DNA from: Pseudophaeomoniella oleicola
Lineage: Eukaryota; Ascomycota; Eurotiomycetes; Phaeomoniellales; Phaeomoniellaceae
Length of the DNA: 64,000 nt
Direction of reading: 5' to 3'
NCBI GenBank assembly: GCA_003868215.1
Contig: QWDQ01000034.1
Location: 124,001-188,000 of the forward strand
Part shown: positions 31,525 through 41,688 of the stretch, in pieces
Numbering within the stretch: position 1 is the first letter of the stretch
Layout of the letters: every line of letters starts with the position of its first letter
Translations under genes and position numbers: made by a program
The notes under the pieces: model-generated
Seen by the model: only the letters and a program-made list of their open reading frames with translations
The model's database searches: none
Told to the model about the DNA's origin: nothing

Positions 31525-33894
31525 TCATCGAATCCAACTCTGATTGCCATCATCATCCCCATCCCCAAGATCAAAACTTAAATCCTCTCCCAGAAAAGCG
31601 TCCGTTTCGCGTCTCCTTTCCGCCATCATCGTTCTGTTATTACTAGCAACACTACTCCCGAGGATAGGACTCATTTTGATCTTCGGGCGCGATTTGAAAA
31701 CGCTTGCGTAGTCGGCGTCGGGGGAGAAGAGGTCGGGGATGGCCGATGGAGGAGGAGGGGAAAGTTTCGTGGGGGTTTTGGGGGAGGTAGGGGGGAGGTG
31801 GGAAGAAGAGTGGGGTTGAAGAGATGGGAGAGGAGGAGAAGAAGAAGGAGGGTGGAAGGAGGAGGAGGGGTTGGGAGGATGATGATGATGGTGGTGGTGA
31901 GGAGGAAGGCGGGAGGGTGAGGATGGAGTGGGGGAATGAGGGCGAAGGGACCCGGTGGATGTGAATGGGGAGAGGGGAATGGAGGGTGATTTGGAGAGTT
32001 GGTTGCGAGTTGGAGAGGAGAGTCCGATCTCGCTGCTTGGTAATGTTGTTGTTGTTGTTGACGGTCGCGTTTTTTCGGATGGTGTGTCCCAGGGGTTTAT
32101 TGGGTAGGCTGGCGTTGTTGAGGAACGGCTGTGAGATGAGCGTTGATGTGTAAGTCGTGGTCTTTGACCATGCTTTCCACCCGTCGTCGAAGTATCATCT
32201 TTTCTAGTTGCAAAGGACGGTGTATTCGGCAGAAGCGACATGGATTGGCGGGTTCGTTCGAGGAGAGTCTCAATCGGGAGTCGAGTCGATGTTCTGTCCG
32301 TGGATGGGATTGCAGGGAGTCGAGTCGGTGACAATACAGGTGACTCTTCGGGTTGTTCTATTGATTGGGACCGCTCTTCTGAGTTGTCAGGTTCATCCAC
32401 GAGATGGGACTGTGGCGAGGATTTGGCTAGTGCAGAGCTTCCAGATTGAGCGCGAATGCTGCTGGTAGGTCCAGAGCGTCGTATTTCGGATTCAACAAAC
32501 GCGGGAGCATCGGTAATACCAAGTCCCATTCCACCATCTTCGGCTGAGGTGGGCGTCTTTCTCTTTTGTATCGGCCCATGGGTCTCTTTCTTGGAAGCAG
32601 AGCTGGACCATTTAGGTTCATGGGGACCTCGATTGACATGATTGACATCGCCAGAACCTCTCCTGGAATGTCTGTTAATGGCGCTGATATCACGAGCTAG
32701 ACTGTCTGCTAGTTCTTGATACGTAGTTACTGTTGCAACTGGAGGTACGATGTCTTGCTTGTTAGGTTGGAGATCTCTCCCAACATTCAAATGTTGGTGC
32801 TGAGTGAAGAGTGGCTCGTTCTTTGCCCGCCTGTCATATTCCGTCTTCGGTGGCTGATGGCTGCGTTCTCGTGCACTTTGTTGCATCGACCGCTGGGTGA
32901 CTTGCCATCTATGCAATCTGTTCCGCTGTTTACTAACGCGGTCCTCGAGCTCTTCCAACAGCGACAGAGGTTGTGCTGTATTCGGATCTCTGCCGGCACC
33001 TGCGTCCGTGTCTACCTGCTCTGTCCCATGCAGTATTTCTTGCAGCCAATAACTGTCGCCCGTCCACACCTTTTTAAATGCTGAAGCCATTTCATCAACT
33101 TTCTTCCTCTCGCTTACTGACATTTTCGAGATATCTTCCTTTTGGCGTTCGACATTGGCGGTGGCTAAACGTATCTTTTCTTGAGCCTGAGAAAGACCCT
33201 TTACTTCCTGGCTATAGCTTCGTCGTATGCTCTCAATCTCACGAACGTTGGCTTTCAGCGTGTGCATTTGTGTTAGAACCAATGGCAGGAGGGATTCATG
33301 CTCCTCTCGCGTAAGCTTGTTGGCGGGAGCGAGGGCTAGCCGCAGCATGATGTCTCCCTCAGCGCGTGACCGTCCAACAACCTTTCGTAAAACGGCAACA
33401 GCAAACCCTCCTAGAATCTCTTCAAACTTGTCTCCCTTGCACTCATCCAGCATCGTCTTCCTTAAGCTAGTCTCCTTGCCGAGGACGCCATCTCGCTTAA
33501 GATCAGACAAGGATCGGAACAAAGCAGCTCTCAAATTCTTGGACTGCAAAGGAGCGAGAGGAGGGAAGAATGGCCTTAACTTGTCCTGTGTCCCCTGAGG
33601 GTCCCACAGTTCAAAGAGCCTATAAAGAGCCCACTCGGTTGCCTTTGTCCGCTGCTGTAGATTCTGGTTGACGGTGCGTGCAGAGAACATTGACTCGTTG
33701 ATCCCAGGCCAGTCCTCTAATTCGTCAAGGTTCAATAATCCCAGGATCCGAACAAAGCTCCTGATGTGCGGTGAACATGGCCATCGCAAAGCTGCAGCCC
33801 GTCCAGCAGGCTCACCGCTGTCTTGCTTGCGTGGCACTCTGGTAGAAACCGGTCTTCCAAGCATGGCCGTTTGATTTGGTAGACGTAGAGTCAT
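31525..33894 (-). CDS. HAUS6-like augmin subunit
   Basis: Single exon, 789 residues from the ATG at 33894; the frame continues a little upstream without another ATG. The first about 260 residues resemble the HAUS6 N-terminal domain: FVRILGLLNLDELEDWPGIN, ATEWALYRLFELWDPQGTQD, RPFFPPLAPLQSKNLRAALF, and GGFAVAVLRKVV. A coiled coil follows (about 33260-32900: MHTLKANVREIESIRRSYSQ, QEKIRLATANVERQKEDISK). The last about 400 residues are disordered and Ser/Pro-rich with a His run. Augmin recruits gamma-tubulin to existing microtubules; it is present in some filamentous fungi and absent from yeasts. Long tails of this kind are usual for HAUS6. Confidence 0.78.
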   Translation of the reverse strand: MTLRLPNQTAMLGRPVSTRVPRKQDSGEPAGRAAALRWPCSPHIRSFVRILGLLNLDELEDWPGINESMFSARTVNQNLQQRTKATEWALYRLFELWDPQGTQDKLRPFFPPLAPLQSKNLRAALFRSLSDLKRDGVLGKETSLRKTMLDECKGDKFEEILGGFAVAVLRKVVGRSRAEGDIMLRLALAPANKLTREEHESLLPLVLTQMHTLKANVREIESIRRSYSQEVKGLSQAQEKIRLATANVERQKEDISKMSVSERKKVDEMASAFKKVWTGDSYWLQEILHGTEQVDTDAGAGRDPNTAQPLSLLEELEDRVSKQRNRLHRWQVTQRSMQQSARERSHQPPKTEYDRRAKNEPLFTQHQHLNVGRDLQPNKQDIVPPVATVTTYQELADSLARDISAINRHSRRGSGDVNHVNRGPHEPKWSSSASKKETHGPIQKRKTPTSAEDGGMGLGITDAPAFVESEIRRSGPTSSIRAQSGSSALAKSSPQSHLVDEPDNSEERSQSIEQPEESPVLSPTRLPAIPSTDRTSTRLPIETLLERTRQSMSLLPNTPSFATRKDDTSTTGGKHGQRPRLTHQRSSHSRSSTTPAYPINPWDTPSEKTRPSTTTTTLPSSEIGLSSPTRNQLSKSPSIPLSPFTSTGSLRPHSPTPSSPSRLPPHHHHHHHPPNPSSSFHPPSSSPPLPSLQPHSSSHLPPTSPKTPTKLSPPPPSAIPDLFSPDADYASVFKSRPKIKMSPILGSSVASNNRTMMAERRRETDAFLGEDLSFDLGDGDDDGNQSWIR

Positions 33895-34462
33895 CTGATG
33901 TCTTGGGTCTGAGACATGGGATGAGGCCGTGAAACTGCTTTGAGTGCAATAAGTAAACAACGGAAAAGTGATAGTTAGGCGGGAAGGGTTTCGGGTGTTG
34001 ATCCGGGGTTCCCTCGCTCTAAGTTACGGTAAGTTAATGACTTTCCACATCCACTTTCAATTCAATTGGGAATCCACCGCATTTACTGCATTTGTCTGAG
34101 GGTTTGTCGCTGATCGCCCGCATTTGTTGTTTATATCAGACGATAACGTACCGGTCGCCTCTATCTTTCCTTCTACGCTTCCTTCTACGCTTCCTTCTAC
34201 GCTTCCTTCTACGCGTGCTCTATTCACTTACAACTACAGCTAGTTTTGTCTTACTCTACTCTTCGGTTGTCAGACTTTATCGTCGGGCATTTGAGCGTTT
34301 TCTCCTGAAACACCACAGCAAACATTCTTTTGCGACGAGCCCCCGACTCAACTGCAAATGGTCGCCAACTCCTCAGAGCATACCCCTTCTCCTGGTCCGT
34401 TGTCTGTTCCTCGCAGTGCCCTGATACTGAAGTGACGTCTTGAAGTTCGCAAAGCAAGGGCC
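33895..34462. promoter_or_regulatory. Divergent promoter region, HAUS6-like / HDDC2-like
   Basis: 568 bp between the two starts, with a 12-bp tandem repeat at 34167-34214 in the presumed 5' leader of the plus-strand gene. Confidence 0.55.
34167..34214. repeat. Four perfect tandem copies of TTCCTTCTACGC
   Basis: Four identical 12-bp units end to end, polypyrimidine-biased. It sits about 250 bp upstream of the start of the HD-domain gene. Confidence 0.9.
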
Positions 34463-35255
34463 ATGTCACACACATCTAACCTCCTCAAACCCTCGCCATG
34501 GTCTGTGCAGGCTGGTTGGTACATCGTTTCGATCACTGTACCATGCGCTAACGAATCCAGTTGTCGACCAACTACCGGACGCCCCGAAAGAGGGTTCATC
34601 CTCTCCAGTACCATTCTTCCATCTCCTTGAGCGATTGAAGACCGAAAAGAGAGAAGGCTGGAGGCGATTTGACATAATGCGCGGCGAAAGCATCGCAGAT
34701 CACATGTACCGCATGTCCATCATCACCATGTTGGCCCCACCATCACTCACGTCAAGATTGAACCAAGCCAAATGTCAGCGAATGGCGCTCGTCCACGACA
34801 TGGCTGAAGCATTGGTTGGCGACCTCACACCAATGGACGGGGTCCCTAAGCCAGAGAAAAGCCGGAGAGAAGCAGAAACTATGGATTACATTTGCACCAG
34901 ACTGTTGGGCAATGTGCACGGCGGATTGGCAGGGAAAGACATCAGGGAGGCATGGCAAGAATATGAAGACAGCAAGACTTTGGATAGCCACTTTGTTCAC
35001 GACGTGGACAAGATCGAACTCATCCTTCAGATGGTCGAGTATGAAAAGGCATTCAAGGCCGAGAAGGATCTTTCGGAGTTCTCAGGGGTGGCGGAGAAGA
35101 TAGTGCTTCCAGAAATGAAGGAGTGGGCTCAGGAGATTCTTGATGAGCGAAGGAGCTTCTGGAAGGAGGAGGGGAAGACACCACCTGGACCCGAGGCTGC
35201 GAAAACTGTCAAGGACCTTCATGACCAATATTATGGGAACGGAAATGCTCAGTGA
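34463..35255 (+). CDS. HD-domain 5'-deoxynucleotidase (HDDC2/Ygk1 family)
   Basis: Two exons, 34463-34514 and 34561-35255, 248 residues. The family hydrolyses deoxynucleoside 5'-monophosphates with a divalent metal. Metal ligands are visible: His65 in SIADHMYRM, His96-Asp97 in RMALVHDMAEALVGDLTP, and a later Asp in FVHDVDKIELILQMVEYEKA. The body of the protein is unambiguous; the 5' end is not. Without splicing the frame has no ATG near its start, whereas the ATG at 34463 plus a 46-nt intron (donor GTTGGT, branch GCTAAC, acceptor TCCAG) gives MSHTSNLLKPSPWSVQA-VVDQLPD. Convergent with the HIT gene 143 bp downstream. Confidence 0.87.
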
Positions 35256-35398
35256 TCGTGTATGTGATATGGCTGTTAAAGAAGAAAGACTAGATTAGTG
35301 GTTCCAGGACGAAAATGTTCCCCGGCGCCGGCGCTAAAGAAGCAATTCAATGATATAGACAGAGACAGATCCATTTCAAGAGGCAGCGAGTTCGATCA

Positions 35399-35962
35399 TC
35401 ATTCACTGCTCTCTTTCTCCATCTCGTTCATCAACATCTCTGCCTCTGCCTTCATCTCCTCATCAGACCTGTTCTTCCTCCCCTCATTGTCAGGCCGCCA
35501 ATTCCGCTTCCTCCTACCCTCTTTAGCCTCTTGATGATGTGCGCCCAAATCCCCCTCTTCCCCCTCCATCAATTCGTAAACCGCATCCCCACCACCCCTA
35601 TCATCCATATCCCCCCTCCGCCGCGGAATCAGATGCACATGGACATGCGGCACGCTCTGCCCAGCCTCCGCGCCGTCCTGGATCGCGATGTTCATCGAGT
35701 CGGCCTTGTACACGCGTTCGAGCATGCGCGAGACCGTGCGCACCGTCAGGAAGAGGTCGGTCGTTTCGGGGACGGTGAGTTGCGAGAAGCGCGGGACGAC
35801 GCGGCGCGGGCAGATCAGGATGTGGCCTGGGAGTAAAGGGCGGAGGTTTACTAGCGCGTAGGAGAGGGGGGTGAGGTAGAAGGTTTGGTTTGTGACCGTG
35901 AAGGGTCCGAAGGAGAGGGTTGGGAATGGTGGCATCTTGGAGTCGTCTGATGATGGCGGCAT
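35399..35962 (-). CDS. HNT2: HIT-family bis(5'-adenosyl)-triphosphatase (FHIT/Hnt2 type)
   Basis: Single exon, 187 residues. FHIT-type enzymes cut diadenosine tri- and tetraphosphates. The histidine triad is QSVPHVHVHLIPR, His106/108/110, the middle one being the nucleophile by family knowledge; upstream blocks PLSYALVNLRPLLPGHILICPRR and DLFLTVRTVSRMLE fit the branch. The C-terminal about 60 residues are charged (KEGRRKRNWRPDNEGRKNRS, then an acidic helix), also seen in FHIT tails. A second in-frame ATG nine codons in (MPPFPTLSFGPF) is the start most like other members. Confidence 0.9.
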   Translation of the reverse strand: MPPSSDDSKMPPFPTLSFGPFTVTNQTFYLTPLSYALVNLRPLLPGHILICPRRVVPRFSQLTVPETTDLFLTVRTVSRMLERVYKADSMNIAIQDGAEAGQSVPHVHVHLIPRRRGDMDDRGGGDAVYELMEGEEGDLGAHHQEAKEGRRKRNWRPDNEGRKNRSDEEMKAEAEMLMNEMEKESSE

Positions 35963-36510
35963 TCGGGGGGAGGATGTCCAATACCAGGTATGATAGGGCC
36001 TTTTGAGAGGTCAGCTTTTCTGATTTGAGAAATTGACCTCAAGATAACACACGCTTGATCCTCCAAAAAGGCAATTGGCATACATACGCCTATAGCGTTC
36101 GCAATGGTGTTGAAAGAAAGAGTTGGGAAACAGAAAATAGTTTCCATTCGCCGAGAGAGGGAGACCCTTAAAGGTCATTGCCTCATTTGGAACTTAGCTG
36201 CCGATCCGGCTATGGCAACCGGCTACCATGCGCCACGATCAGGGCCAGCGCCAGTAGACTCGCTTCCATGCAAAGGTAAATGCTTGATTGCACTCTATAT
36301 TGTATTACTACTTCTACCTGTCTATTGTGTAGAGATGTATATGGCAATGAGTAGGAGAAACGTGTGTAAATCGCCAGAGTTTGCTTGATGTAAATTTCAT
36401 TCTTGCTACTTCTATCTGCGAGCCTCAGCATCCATAGGTAGTTCTATTAGGCGTGAGCATTATCCCAAGTGACTGAAGTAGCGATCGACCCATTATGCGT
36501 CCGCAGCTGA
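35963..36510. other. Intergenic, tandem minus-strand genes
   Basis: 548 bp: promoter of the HIT gene and 3' UTR of the protease gene. No gene seen. Confidence 0.5.
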
Positions 36511-37510
36511 CTATCCAGTACTGTGAGTATTGTGAGACTCTGAGACATCTGCCGGGAGGTAATCTCTGCCACAGTATTTCGTATAGAAAGCTTCAAGAGC
36601 GAACCATGCAAAATTGTCGGCGTTCAAGGTCGCTGTCTTTCGTTGATTGAGGACCATGACGTCGTAAGGGCCATAAGGACTGATAGGCGGATCATCTGCT
36701 GTACCCCAAAGATCTCCAATGCGGTCGACAAGTCTCTGCCCACCGGGATTGACCAGAGCTGTCCAATGGAAGAATTCATGGAACATGAAATAACCTGTCG
36801 GAACCATCCCATTCTGGTTGACATGATCACCGACGGTATCACAGTCGCGATCAAGGAGCGGGGTCAGAAGCTGCATAGTAGAATCACAAAAGACAATTAG
36901 GGCGTTCTCGGTATTGGTGAAAGCATGTGGTGAAGGGCCAAAACGCTCCCCATCTGACTGCGTGTATGCGGTCTTCAGTGGATGGTCACAGCGGTCATAA
37001 ATGCCAAATTGACGGTCGATCGGAGAACGGAGAAGCATTAGTTTGGTACGATCATAGATCATGAGATTTCCCGAGTACTCGTCTTCTTCATTTGGCGGAC
37101 CCAGAATGTTCTCAAAGCATTGCTTGACGAAAGACGCATCTTGTTGCTTGAAGTACTTTAGGAACATGTTGCTCTCATAGTCGGCATCCATTCCGGCCAA
37201 AGCCATCTCCAAGACGTCTTCCATTGAAAATTCGACGAATTGCTGGTCAATGTCGGCCTGTGGATTCCTCAACTGCAACACTGAACGATCGTTTCGCTTG
37301 ACACGTATGCGGGTTCCATTGATCATTGATCGAAAGTCTTTGGGAGACCCCTCACGGTGCGCGAGAGTAGCTCTTGGCCTTGGTCAGTATGAGAAAGGGA
37401 CCAGGAACTTCTGCGGCCTACCGATCTGATGAAAGAATAACCTCCGCAAAGCTGCTGACTAGGAAGCTGATTACTAGGAAAAGGCTGGCAAGAAATAATG
37501 CATACCTCAT
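36511..37510 (-). CDS. Secreted aspzincin-like (M35-like) metalloprotease
   Basis: Model: exons 37510-37422 and 37378-36511, 318 residues. The N-terminus MRYALFLASLFLVISFLVSS is a clean signal peptide. The catalytic motif is FMFHEFFHWTALVNPGG (HExxH type, about 36750-36770), and the downstream NADNFAWFALEAFYTKYCG is the segment that in lysine-specific and related M35-like fungal peptidases follows the zinc site. The 43-nt intron (donor GTAGGC, acceptor CAAG) is a weak call because the branch site (TACTGAC) is very near the AG. If it is wrong, translation could start at an in-frame ATG at 37326 and the protein would lack a signal peptide. No GTxxxxYG copy is exact; GDLWGTADD and SPYGPYD are the nearest. 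Confidence 0.72.
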
Positions 37511-38377
37511 GATGACCGAGACAAGAATCACAGATACGTCCAGCAGTGCTTGAGGAAGTCAGAACAAGTAATGAAAACGCTCTAAAAGCAACTGTTGGTA
37601 GGAACTGAAGTCGCAAGACTTGTAGCAGAGATTGGCTCGTGCAGAGATGATTGACTTGGCCATGGACTGTGTAACCCTTCACAATATGCTAAGAAGCTAG
37701 CTACCCTCAGTGTGCACCTGTCTCATTGTTGGTACCACCAAATCAGAGTTAATTACCTTCTGTGAAGTTAGACCGAGACAAGAAGAAACGTCCTACTACA
37801 ATACAGTTCGACATAGTTTTCGCCGTACTTCCTACTGGCTTTCAATCCTATGAGAGCAAACGGGAAGGGAGCGTGAAAGGCATTGAGTGTTTGATAGCAG
37901 AAGAGAATAGTTTCGAGACATCGTGATCTGGCCAGTCTGCAGGATCAGAGGACCACTGATACTGTGAAAGATCAATGAGGCTATTCTGTAATTCAACATC
38001 AACGGTGAGTAATCGTAAGTCCCATAAGCAATCGGTCAGAGATTTGGAACGAGGAAGAAGAGTCTTTTTGGGGAATAAAACGGGCGAAAAGGATTGAAGT
38101 TCACTTCTCGTCCGAGAGAATCAGACTAGTCCGTTTGAAGAATTAGTGCTTGATTGATTGCTTATCCTCATCTTTGTCATCCAAATCATCCTCGACAATG
38201 AGACTATGAGACTATGGTTACAGTCTGTCCCCGCTGGCGCCATGCCCATTGAATGCTAAGGGATTGCTAATGCTTTGCAAACCTATCTCAGGTCCGATTC
38301 CTCACTATATATGAGAACATTCTAGTATCTATCAATCTGGATCTCTATAAAACCCTCCCTCTCTACCTTCTTTCCCC
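37511..38377. promoter_or_regulatory. Divergent promoter region, protease / pirin
   Basis: 867 bp without a gene. A TATATA lies at about 38306-38313 and a TATAAAA at about 38345-38351, 70 and 33 nt before the first pirin ATG. Confidence 0.55.
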
Positions 38378-39490
38378 ATGAAGTGGTTCTTATCGTTTCT
38401 CATCTGTCTCGTTGCGCTGTGTCTTTCCTACAACCAAAAAGCAATTGACATACTTCGTGACTTAGCAGACAACTTCTCCGTCAAATTCAATCTCAGGAAT
38501 ACGTCGACTACCTCCGACACGCCTGTTGAAGATTCTACTTTCATCGGTCTCCCACTAATTCCAGAAGACCTACCAACCAACATGTCCGTACCACGAGCGA
38601 TCCGGTTCGCCTTCCACGCCGTCGAACAGTCTGAAGGCGCTGGCGCTCGCGTACGCCGGTCAGTTGGAACGCCTAAGCTGCGCAACTTCAGCCCCTTCTT
38701 GATGTTGGATCATTTCACAATTGGCCCTGGCGCAGGCTTCCCTGACCATCCACACCGTGGTCAAGAGACCATAACCTATTTGCTATCTGGTGGTGTGGAT
38801 CATGAAGACTTTGCTGGAAACAGAGGAACACTTGGTCCCGGGGATCTTCAATTCATGACAGCGGGTAAAGGAATCGTGCACGCCGAAATGCCTAGAGAAA
38901 ACCCCGACGGTTCGCCTAACGTCGGGCTACAGCTCTGGGTTGACCTACCGCGGAACCTGAAGTCTTGCGAACCAAGGTATCGGGATTTGAGGGCCACCGA
39001 GATCCCCAAAGCCACGGCAGACGACGGCAAGGTTGAGATCAAAGTCATTTCTGGGCGCAGCCAAGGAGTGGATTCCGTCAGAGATCTAGCATACACACCC
39101 GTCTGGCTCCTAGACGTCACCATGAAACCAGGAGCTCACCTCACCCAAGAACTTCCCAAGTCATGGAACACCTTCATTTACACGTTCTCTGGTACCACAA
39201 GCTTTGGCAATGGCACCAAAGACAAGAAGACGGTCCCTGCCTACCACAACGTTGTATTTGAGCAAGATGGAGATGTAATCACAGCAGAGACTGAAGGAGC
39301 AACGGAGGATTCGAGGTTCTTGATCGTATCAGGACAACCATTGGACCAAAAGGTTGTCCAATACGGTCCCTTCGTGATGAACAGTCAAGAGGAAGTGTAC
39401 CAAGCCTTTGTCGATTATCAAAGCGCTAGCAACGGCTTCGAGCGATCGTTTGGATGGAAGAGCGAGATTGGAAAGAGAATGAAGAATTAG
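38378..39490 (+). CDS. Pirin-family cupin protein with hydrophobic N-terminal extension
   Basis: Single exon, 370 residues. Pirins are iron-binding bicupins, nuclear co-regulators or quercetinase-like dioxygenases. Metal ligands fit: FPDHPHRGQETITYLLSGGVDHEDF (His, His, His) and AGKGIVHAEMP (Glu), with LRNFSPFLMLDHF before them and the C-terminal cupin at about residues 235-340. The usual pirin start MSVPRAIR is at residue 69 (ATG at 38582). Ahead of it lie 68 residues beginning MKWFLSFLICLVALCLSY, a hydrophobic segment that looks like a signal peptide or anchor. This is unusual for a pirin. The TATAAAA only 33 nt before the first ATG would let some transcripts begin downstream of it, so both starts may be used; that is inference. 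Confidence 0.88.
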   Translation: MKWFLSFLICLVALCLSYNQKAIDILRDLADNFSVKFNLRNTSTTSDTPVEDSTFIGLPLIPEDLPTNMSVPRAIRFAFHAVEQSEGAGARVRRSVGTPKLRNFSPFLMLDHFTIGPGAGFPDHPHRGQETITYLLSGGVDHEDFAGNRGTLGPGDLQFMTAGKGIVHAEMPRENPDGSPNVGLQLWVDLPRNLKSCEPRYRDLRATEIPKATADDGKVEIKVISGRSQGVDSVRDLAYTPVWLLDVTMKPGAHLTQELPKSWNTFIYTFSGTTSFGNGTKDKKTVPAYHNVVFEQDGDVITAETEGATEDSRFLIVSGQPLDQKVVQYGPFVMNSQEEVYQAFVDYQSASNGFERSFGWKSEIGKRMKN

Positions 39491-39967
39491 ACGTCATAGG
39501 TGATGGATGGATGGAGGGCGGGTTGTGTTTTTGAGATGTACTTGTATTTATGAAATGGCATGTATACCCACGATATAGCGAGTGTAGATAGACAACACCT
39601 TTTTTTTCCCCCAGTCGAACCAAAGATGAAATGACAGATTGCTTACGTTGGAAGTCTTTGTTCATTGTTCCCCATTTGGTCGCCGTCTCGAGCGGCATCC
39701 GCAACAAACTGCCTAATCGAGACTATCGATCTAGGATACCTCGCCTTGACCCCAGAAGTTCTCAGTTCTCACGGCCGTAAAACAATCAGCCCCCACGAAC
39801 CTTGAGGGGACGTCATCATGACCGTCGAACATGGTTGCGGAGCGAGTCCTAGCATCTTCCCCCTTAGATCCCCTATGGATTCCCCACGGGGTTCGCCTAT
39901 ATATTCCGACGAGGCCCTCACACCTCAATGTAAGGTAGAGTCGTGATATAAGCATATACGAGCCAAG
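39491..39967. other. Intergenic, tandem genes
   Basis: 477 bp. TATATA at about 39898-39903, about 65 nt before the next ATG. No gene seen. Confidence 0.55.
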
Positions 39968-40927
39968 ATGGTGCTCCGTCGCGCCAACCCGTGGGAGACC
40001 ACAGACCTCGCGTCAATGGTGTCGGTCGGCACGCACAAATTGCACGTATCTACTTCGGGACCGCCACGACGAGCCGGCCAACCCGTCCTCATCTACATCA
40101 CCGGAGGGGGTGCGCCGGCTATCTCTCATATGCACCTCCAAGGGTTGTTGAGTAAGTTCGTACGCGTCTACTTCTACGACCGGGCAGGATACGACCGGTC
40201 GGATCGGGGGCCGTACGATAAGTTGACGGCGATGAACGCGGCGCAAGACTTGGGGGTGTTGATGCGAGATGGGATCCGTGTGAAGCCACCGTATGTGCTC
40301 GTCGCGCATTCGTACGGGGGGATCATCGCGAGGATGTTTCTGCACCAGAACCCGCAGCCAGGGGTGGTGGCTGGAATCTGCTTGGCAGATACAGCGACCG
40401 AACTCTTGTATGACCTGTTTCCAGGCAGGGTCGATAAAACTCTCGACCCAATCATCAAGGGTGTTGATCTCAACAAAACGTTGCAACTGCGAGAGAAGTC
40501 GAGGCTTACAGACGAGGAATGGGAAATGATCATGGAAGCGGAGGAACGGACGTTACGATGGGTCGGACCCGACGAAGACCCTAGGGGAAGCGCGAAGGAA
40601 TTATTGACGTACCAACAGTATAGGAACCAAGCCATGGGAGATAGACCGCTTAGTGTGATACGGTGCAACATGGCCAAAGACTTTTGGATGGAGTATAACG
40701 CCGGAGTAGAGGCGGGAAATGGGACAGAGGAAGAAAGACTTGAGGCCAGACGCTTCATCGAGAAATTCGAGCTCTATGATGACGAGATTCACTTCTCTCA
40801 ATTGCGCTTGTCAAGCAAGAGCAGATACGAGTTTCATGATTTCGGGCATGCTTTCCCTCTCACAGACCCCGAGGTGTTCCTAGACGGCGTCAAGTGGTTA
40901 TTGCAAGAATGCGGCCACCAAATGTGA
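39968..40927 (+). CDS. Alpha/beta-hydrolase
   Basis: Single exon, 319 residues. The hydrolase fold shows VLIYITGGGAP (oxyanion loop region), VYFYDRAGYDRSDRG, the nucleophile elbow PYVLVAHSYGG (Ser near residue 116) and the catalytic His in YEFHDFGHAFPLTDPEV. No signal peptide or membrane span is seen. The substrate cannot be inferred; the family includes esterases, epoxide hydrolases and secondary-metabolite enzymes. G+C is higher at the 5' half than in the neighbours, which may be local bias only. Confidence 0.87.
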   Translation: MVLRRANPWETTDLASMVSVGTHKLHVSTSGPPRRAGQPVLIYITGGGAPAISHMHLQGLLSKFVRVYFYDRAGYDRSDRGPYDKLTAMNAAQDLGVLMRDGIRVKPPYVLVAHSYGGIIARMFLHQNPQPGVVAGICLADTATELLYDLFPGRVDKTLDPIIKGVDLNKTLQLREKSRLTDEEWEMIMEAEERTLRWVGPDEDPRGSAKELLTYQQYRNQAMGDRPLSVIRCNMAKDFWMEYNAGVEAGNGTEEERLEARRFIEKFELYDDEIHFSQLRLSSKSRYEFHDFGHAFPLTDPEVFLDGVKWLLQECGHQM

Positions 40928-41688
40928 ATAAGGCTATCGGAATTAGAAGAGTGGATAGTATCCTGATATCGACTTTGATACTGCCTCGAACTTGAGGAAA
41001 GAATGGCCTAGTTACCCTTTGCTACTCAATTTCGCGCAGGCTTCGAACGTGAAAAGACTGCAAGCTACCGCTGCAAGCTAACTCTGTACACAGTACATTG
41101 ATATTGTGGAAGCCATAACATCCAATCGAAGATGAGGAAAGCAAACGAACAAAATCCAGCCTCGACCTTGCCCAAAATCACAAATGCTGGTCCGCCTGCT
41201 CACACACGGTTTGCCTGAATAGATCCAATACAAAAGGAAAGCGCTCTCGCCCGAATACACTCACAGAAACTGTCCGCTAGGACCGCAAATTCCTGATGAC
41301 GGCCACTCCGATGACGTCGTCCAAAGCGCCCAAATTCAACTGGTCATCCCACTATGGCACGATCTAAGACAATGCCTGCATGTCTGAGCCGAGTTTGGCC
41401 ATCAGCCATTTAAGATGGTTGCAATGTAATTGTTTTGTGGACTGACAACTTCGAGATGCATACCCACATACACCCATTTTGAGTTCCTGTGACAAAAGGA
41501 ACAAAGAATTGTACTGCTTCCCACGTTGGTCATCGTAGACATCAACGGAGTTGCAGGACTATTGAAACAGCAGCTTGTGTAGCCTTCAAGAATAGACGTT
41601 GGAACAACGACTCGCAGTCTCCTTGAGACCTTGATTGTCGAGAATCGATTGATTGTGACGTAGGTTCAGGTTCATGCCTTGCGTGTGA
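40928..41688. other. Intergenic, convergent 3' ends
   Basis: 761 bp between the hydrolase stop and the LRG1 stop. LRG1's C-terminus could extend into it if its last GTCAGT (about 41700) acts as a donor; I saw no firm acceptor. No separate gene seen. Confidence 0.45.

Noticed and set aside
35376-35400. tRNA-like B-box GAGTTCGATCAT
   Set aside because: No matching A box or cloverleaf arms upstream; chance.
35539-35836. Plus-strand frames opposite the HIT gene
   Set aside because: Overlap the strong HIT-family exon on the other strand and have no domain of their own.
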